Positions 7,335 through 8,384 of a DNA stretch of 8,384 nucleotides are shown here, piece by piece. The notes under the pieces are model-generated. The model saw only the letters and a program-made list of their open reading frames with translations. It searched no databases and had not been told where the DNA came from. Position 1 is the first letter of the stretch, and each line of letters starts with the position of its first letter. Source of the stretch: JAZDGX01 sp043806645 (GTDB lineage: Bacteria; Eisenbacteria; RBG-16-71-46; CAIMUX01; WJJG01); contig JAZDGX010000235.1 of the NCBI GenBank assembly GCA_043806645.1, forward strand, positions 1-8,384, read 5' to 3'. The translations under genes and the position numbers were made by a program.

Positions 7335-7844
7335 CTACCAGCGGTCGCGCTTGACCAGTTCGCCGATCGCCTTGCGCTTTTTCGGCTTCGGCTCGTCGGC
7401 CGCGACGCCGAGGGGAGTGAACGCAATCGGCTCGACCTCTGCGGGCAGGCCGAGAACTTCTCGCGCCGCTTGAGGGTCGAAGGCGCCGACCCAACACGTC
7501 CCCAGCCCGGCATCGGCCGCCGCCAGAATCAGGTGATCCATGACGATCGCCGCGTCCACGTCGACGTAGTTGTGACCGTCGCGGCGGACCCAGTTCTGCT
7601 CCGGCAGGCCGCAGATCCCGATGACCAGGGGCGCCTGCACGAACCAGTCCCTCGCGTAGATGCGCTTCAATTCCTCCTCCCGCCCCCGCGTCGACAAGAC
7701 CAGGATGCGGAATGCCTGCCGATTGGCGGCGGTGGGAGCGAGGCACGCCGCCTCGAGCACGGCGGCGAGCTGGTCCTCCGGGACCGGATCGGGGCGATAG
7801 GCGCGGACGCTGTACCGCCCCCGGATCAATTCGCGAAACTCCAT
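7335..7844 (-). CDS. Nitroreductase-family FMN oxidoreductase
   Basis: This 169-residue protein belongs to the NADH/FMN nitroreductase fold; these enzymes use NAD(P)H to reduce nitro groups, quinones, flavins or related substrates in the cytoplasm, usually as dimers. ATG 7844-7842 is preceded by a purine-rich AAGGGGGAAGG ribosome site. An in-frame ATG 25 codons upstream would add an Arg/Gly-rich tail and is rejected. Family marks: the N-terminal RGRYSVRAYRPDPVP (8-22, FMN phosphate-binding Arg/Ser region), APTAANRQAFRILV (36-49), YVDVDAAIVMDHLILAA (93-109), then DAGLGTCWVGAFD (111-123) and AFTPLGVAADEP (141-152). At 169 residues it is a compact member (many are 180-220). It diverges from the small peptide/radical SAM genes across a 202-base gap. 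Nitroreductase-like enzymes do act in some peptide-modification loci, but a housekeeping role is equally possible. The substrate is not predictable. Confidence 0.93.
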   Translation of the reverse strand: MEFRELIRGRYSVRAYRPDPVPEDQLAAVLEAACLAPTAANRQAFRILVLSTRGREEELKRIYARDWFVQAPLVIGICGLPEQNWVRRDGHNYVDVDAAIVMDHLILAAADAGLGTCWVGAFDPQAAREVLGLPAEVEPIAFTPLGVAADEPKPKKRKAIGELVKRDRW

Positions 7845-7913
7845 CCTTCCCCCTTCCCGCCCGGGGCGGTTTTTCCATCCGCTTCTCGTCCGTCCGCATT
7901 GTGCCGTTCCGGA

Positions 7914-7927
7914 TTGCATTCATGCAA
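7914..7927. promoter_or_regulatory. Perfect palindrome TTGCATTCATGCAA, possible operator
   Basis: The half-sites TTGCAT and ATGCAA are exact inverted repeats with a 2-base centre. The site lies 70 bases before the nitroreductase start, in the divergent region shared with the small-peptide gene. It is AT-rich compared with its surroundings. Read leftward, TTGCAT could serve as a poor -35 box, followed 18 bases later by CACAAT as a -10. A dimeric repressor or activator could bind here, but no regulator gene is in view. Confidence 0.35.
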
Positions 7928-7956
7928 GCGAGTCGGCGGGACCGATGGGCCCATTC

Positions 7957-7972
7957 TGGAATGCCCGCTGCT
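7957..7972 (+). promoter_or_regulatory. Sigma-54-like -24/-12 element upstream of the small-peptide gene
   Basis: TGGAATGCCCGCTGCT fits the sigma-54 consensus (TGGCACG-N4-TTGCW) at 9 of 12 defined positions. The invariant GG and GC are spaced by exactly 10 bases. Transcription would start near 7983, about 64 bases before the ATG at 8047. No sigma-70 promoter was found in its place. Such matches are not rare in GC-rich DNA, so this is tentative. Confidence 0.22.
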
Positions 7973-7990
7973 AGGACGGTGAGTGCCGAC

Positions 7991-8000
7991 GCGGATCCGC
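7991..8000. promoter_or_regulatory. 10-base perfect palindrome GCGGATCCGC
   Basis: This exact palindrome lies 46 bases before the small-peptide start codon, just after the predicted transcription start. It could be an operator or a small leader hairpin, or it could be chance in GC-rich sequence. Confidence 0.2.
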
Positions 8001-8046
8001 CGGTCAGGAAATCCGGTTCTTCAACATCTTCCAAAGGAGGAAATCC

Positions 8047-8178
8047 ATGCAGACCCATGTTCGCGAGGATCAGGAGTACACCCGCCCGCGGCTCGAGCCC
8101 GCCGCGGCCTTTCGTTCGCCCACCGACAAGACCGACGGCTGGAATCTCGTCTGCGCCGACTGCACCGGCATCATGTAG
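8047..8178 (+). CDS. 43-residue peptide, candidate RiPP precursor
   Basis: ATG 8047 follows AAAGGAGG (8033-8040) at a 6-base spacing, among the best ribosome sites in the window, and the frame closes at TAG 8176-8178. The product starts MQTHVREDQEYTRPRLEP, a charged leader-like part. A short AAAFRSPTDKTDG stretch follows, then a tail, residues 31-43, containing W32, C36 and C39 and ending CADCTGIM. There is no hydrophobic signal peptide or membrane segment. A short peptide with a charged N-terminal half and a Trp/Cys-bearing C-terminal end, directly before a radical SAM gene, has the layout of RiPP precursors such as those of mycofactocin, sactipeptide and ranthipeptide systems. The sequence does not match any of these that I recognise. 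The tail could take thioether, Cys-Trp or other crosslinks. Alternatively C36-X2-C39 could bind a metal or redox cofactor. The gene's reality is well supported; its function is inferred from context. Confidence 0.72.
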   Translation: MQTHVREDQEYTRPRLEPAAAFRSPTDKTDGWNLVCADCTGIM

Positions 8179-8199
8179 CCGGCGGCGATGGGGCCGTTC

Positions 8200-8236
8200 G
8201 GAACCGGCGGCCTGAGGGAGGCCGCGTTCCGGTTCC
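8200..8236 (+). promoter_or_regulatory. Strong hairpin between peptide gene and radical SAM gene
   Basis: GGAACCGG (8200-8207) pairs with CCGGTTCC (8229-8236). Inside it CGGCCT (8208-8213) pairs with AGGCCG (8219-8224) around a 5-base GAGGG loop, leaving a 4-base bulge on the 3' side. Fourteen perfect pairs make this the most stable local stem seen in the window. No T run follows, so full intrinsic termination is unlikely. Attenuation or mRNA stabilisation, giving more peptide than enzyme, is the natural reading. Confidence 0.6.
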
Positions 8237-8250
8237 GGCGGCAGACCACG

Positions 8251-8264
8251 CGGGTCCGAACCCG
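8251..8264 (+). promoter_or_regulatory. Small hairpin before the radical SAM ribosome site
   Basis: CGGGT (8251-8255) pairs with ACCCG (8260-8264) around a CCGA loop, ending just before the GGGAGGG ribosome site (8266-8272). With the larger stem upstream it forms a structured intercistronic segment that may tune translation of the second gene. Confidence 0.3.
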
Positions 8265-8276
8265 AGGGAGGGCGCG

Positions 8277-8384
8277 GTGACGACCGTGTACTGGGACATG
8301 ACGTCCCGCTGCAACGCGGAGTGCATCTACTGCTCCGCCAAGCTGGATCGCAGAGCCACGCCGGGAGCCGCGGCTCCCCCGGGC
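8277..8384 (+). CDS. Radical SAM enzyme, N-terminal fragment (cut by window edge)
   Basis: The frame from GTG 8277 stays open for 36 codons to the right edge. GGGAGGG lies 4 bases before the GTG. A second GTG at 8286 is possible. The start TTVYWDMTSRCNAECIYC carries C12, C16 and C19 in the CX3CX2C order that ligates the [4Fe-4S] cluster of radical SAM enzymes. The aromatic at X2 (Y18) and the preceding beta strand (VYWDMTSRCN) are also typical. The enzyme reductively cleaves S-adenosylmethionine to a 5'-deoxyadenosyl radical. WD-[LM]-T-x-RCN openings are common in peptide-modifying SPASM/Twitch enzymes, which fits the small peptide gene 98 bases upstream. The rest, including any SPASM auxiliary clusters or leader-binding domain, lies outside the window. 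After the motif the sequence becomes Ala/Pro/Gly-rich (ATPGAAAPPG), which is unusual so early in the barrel. Confidence 0.85.
   Translation, partial: MTTVYWDMTSRCNAECIYCSAKLDRRATPGAAAPPG

Noticed and set aside
7712..8215. A 167-codon plus-strand frame covering the nitroreductase start and the small peptide
   Set aside because: It is antisense to the nitroreductase and out of frame with the 43-codon ORF, which has the good ribosome site.
8200..8236. Reading the intercistronic hairpin as a full Rho-independent terminator
   Set aside because: No T-rich tract follows the stem, and the next gene begins 40 bases later in the same direction.
1..8384. tRNA, rRNA, CRISPR array, insertion sequence or att site
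   Set aside because: No regularly spaced direct repeats, transposase or integrase motifs, terminal inverted repeats or tRNA-like cloverleaf were seen on either strand.

Overview
The window is a GC-rich chromosomal segment, almost certainly from a Gram-negative bacterium. The left-edge gene encodes a Wza/SLBB-type polysaccharide export protein, which implies an outer membrane. The EF-G is not the standard bacterial type. It carries the hallmarks of the mtEFG1/spdEFG1 subfamily, known from spirochaetes, planctomycetes and (former) delta-proteobacteria as well as mitochondria. A planctomycete, myxobacterial/desulfobacterial or related GC-rich candidate phylum is therefore the best guess. No rRNA, tRNA, CRISPR array or insertion sequence is seen.

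Layout. (1) 1-1262, minus: 5' part (420 codons) of a periplasmic/outer-membrane polysaccharide export protein with Poly_export and SLBB-like repeats, cut by the left edge. (2) 1571-4057, plus: a two-gene K+ uptake operon. It holds a KtrB/TrkH-type membrane subunit with about four extra N-terminal membrane segments, and a single-unit KtrA/RCK nucleotide-binding regulatory subunit. The operon is divergent from gene 1. (3) 4058-4421: a 364-base non-coding stretch with two inverted repeats and a weak promoter candidate. It would form a long leader for (4) 4422-6512, plus, an mtEFG1/spdEFG1-type elongation factor G. This is followed after 40 bases by (5) 6553-7260, plus, an uncharacterised RecA/KaiC-like P-loop ATPase. 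(6) 7335-7844, minus: a compact nitroreductase-family flavoprotein, convergent with the ATPase.

(7) From about 7845 to the right edge the content changes. There is a divergent regulatory region with two short perfect palindromes and a sigma-54-like element. It is followed by a 43-codon ORF with a near-perfect Shine-Dalgarno sequence, whose product ends in a Cys-X2-Cys tail. Next come a strong intercistronic hairpin and the first 36 codons of a radical SAM enzyme with an intact CX3CX2C cluster motif. A tiny Cys-tailed peptide gene followed directly by a radical SAM gene is the classic layout of a ribosomally made, post-translationally modified peptide (RiPP) locus. This is the most likely undescribed system in the window. 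The nitroreductase next to it may or may not belong to it.

The genes form at least four transcription units: polysaccharide export (leftward), Ktr K+ uptake (rightward), EF-G plus ATPase (rightward), and nitroreductase (leftward) diverging from the peptide/radical SAM unit (rightward). The last unit continues beyond the window.
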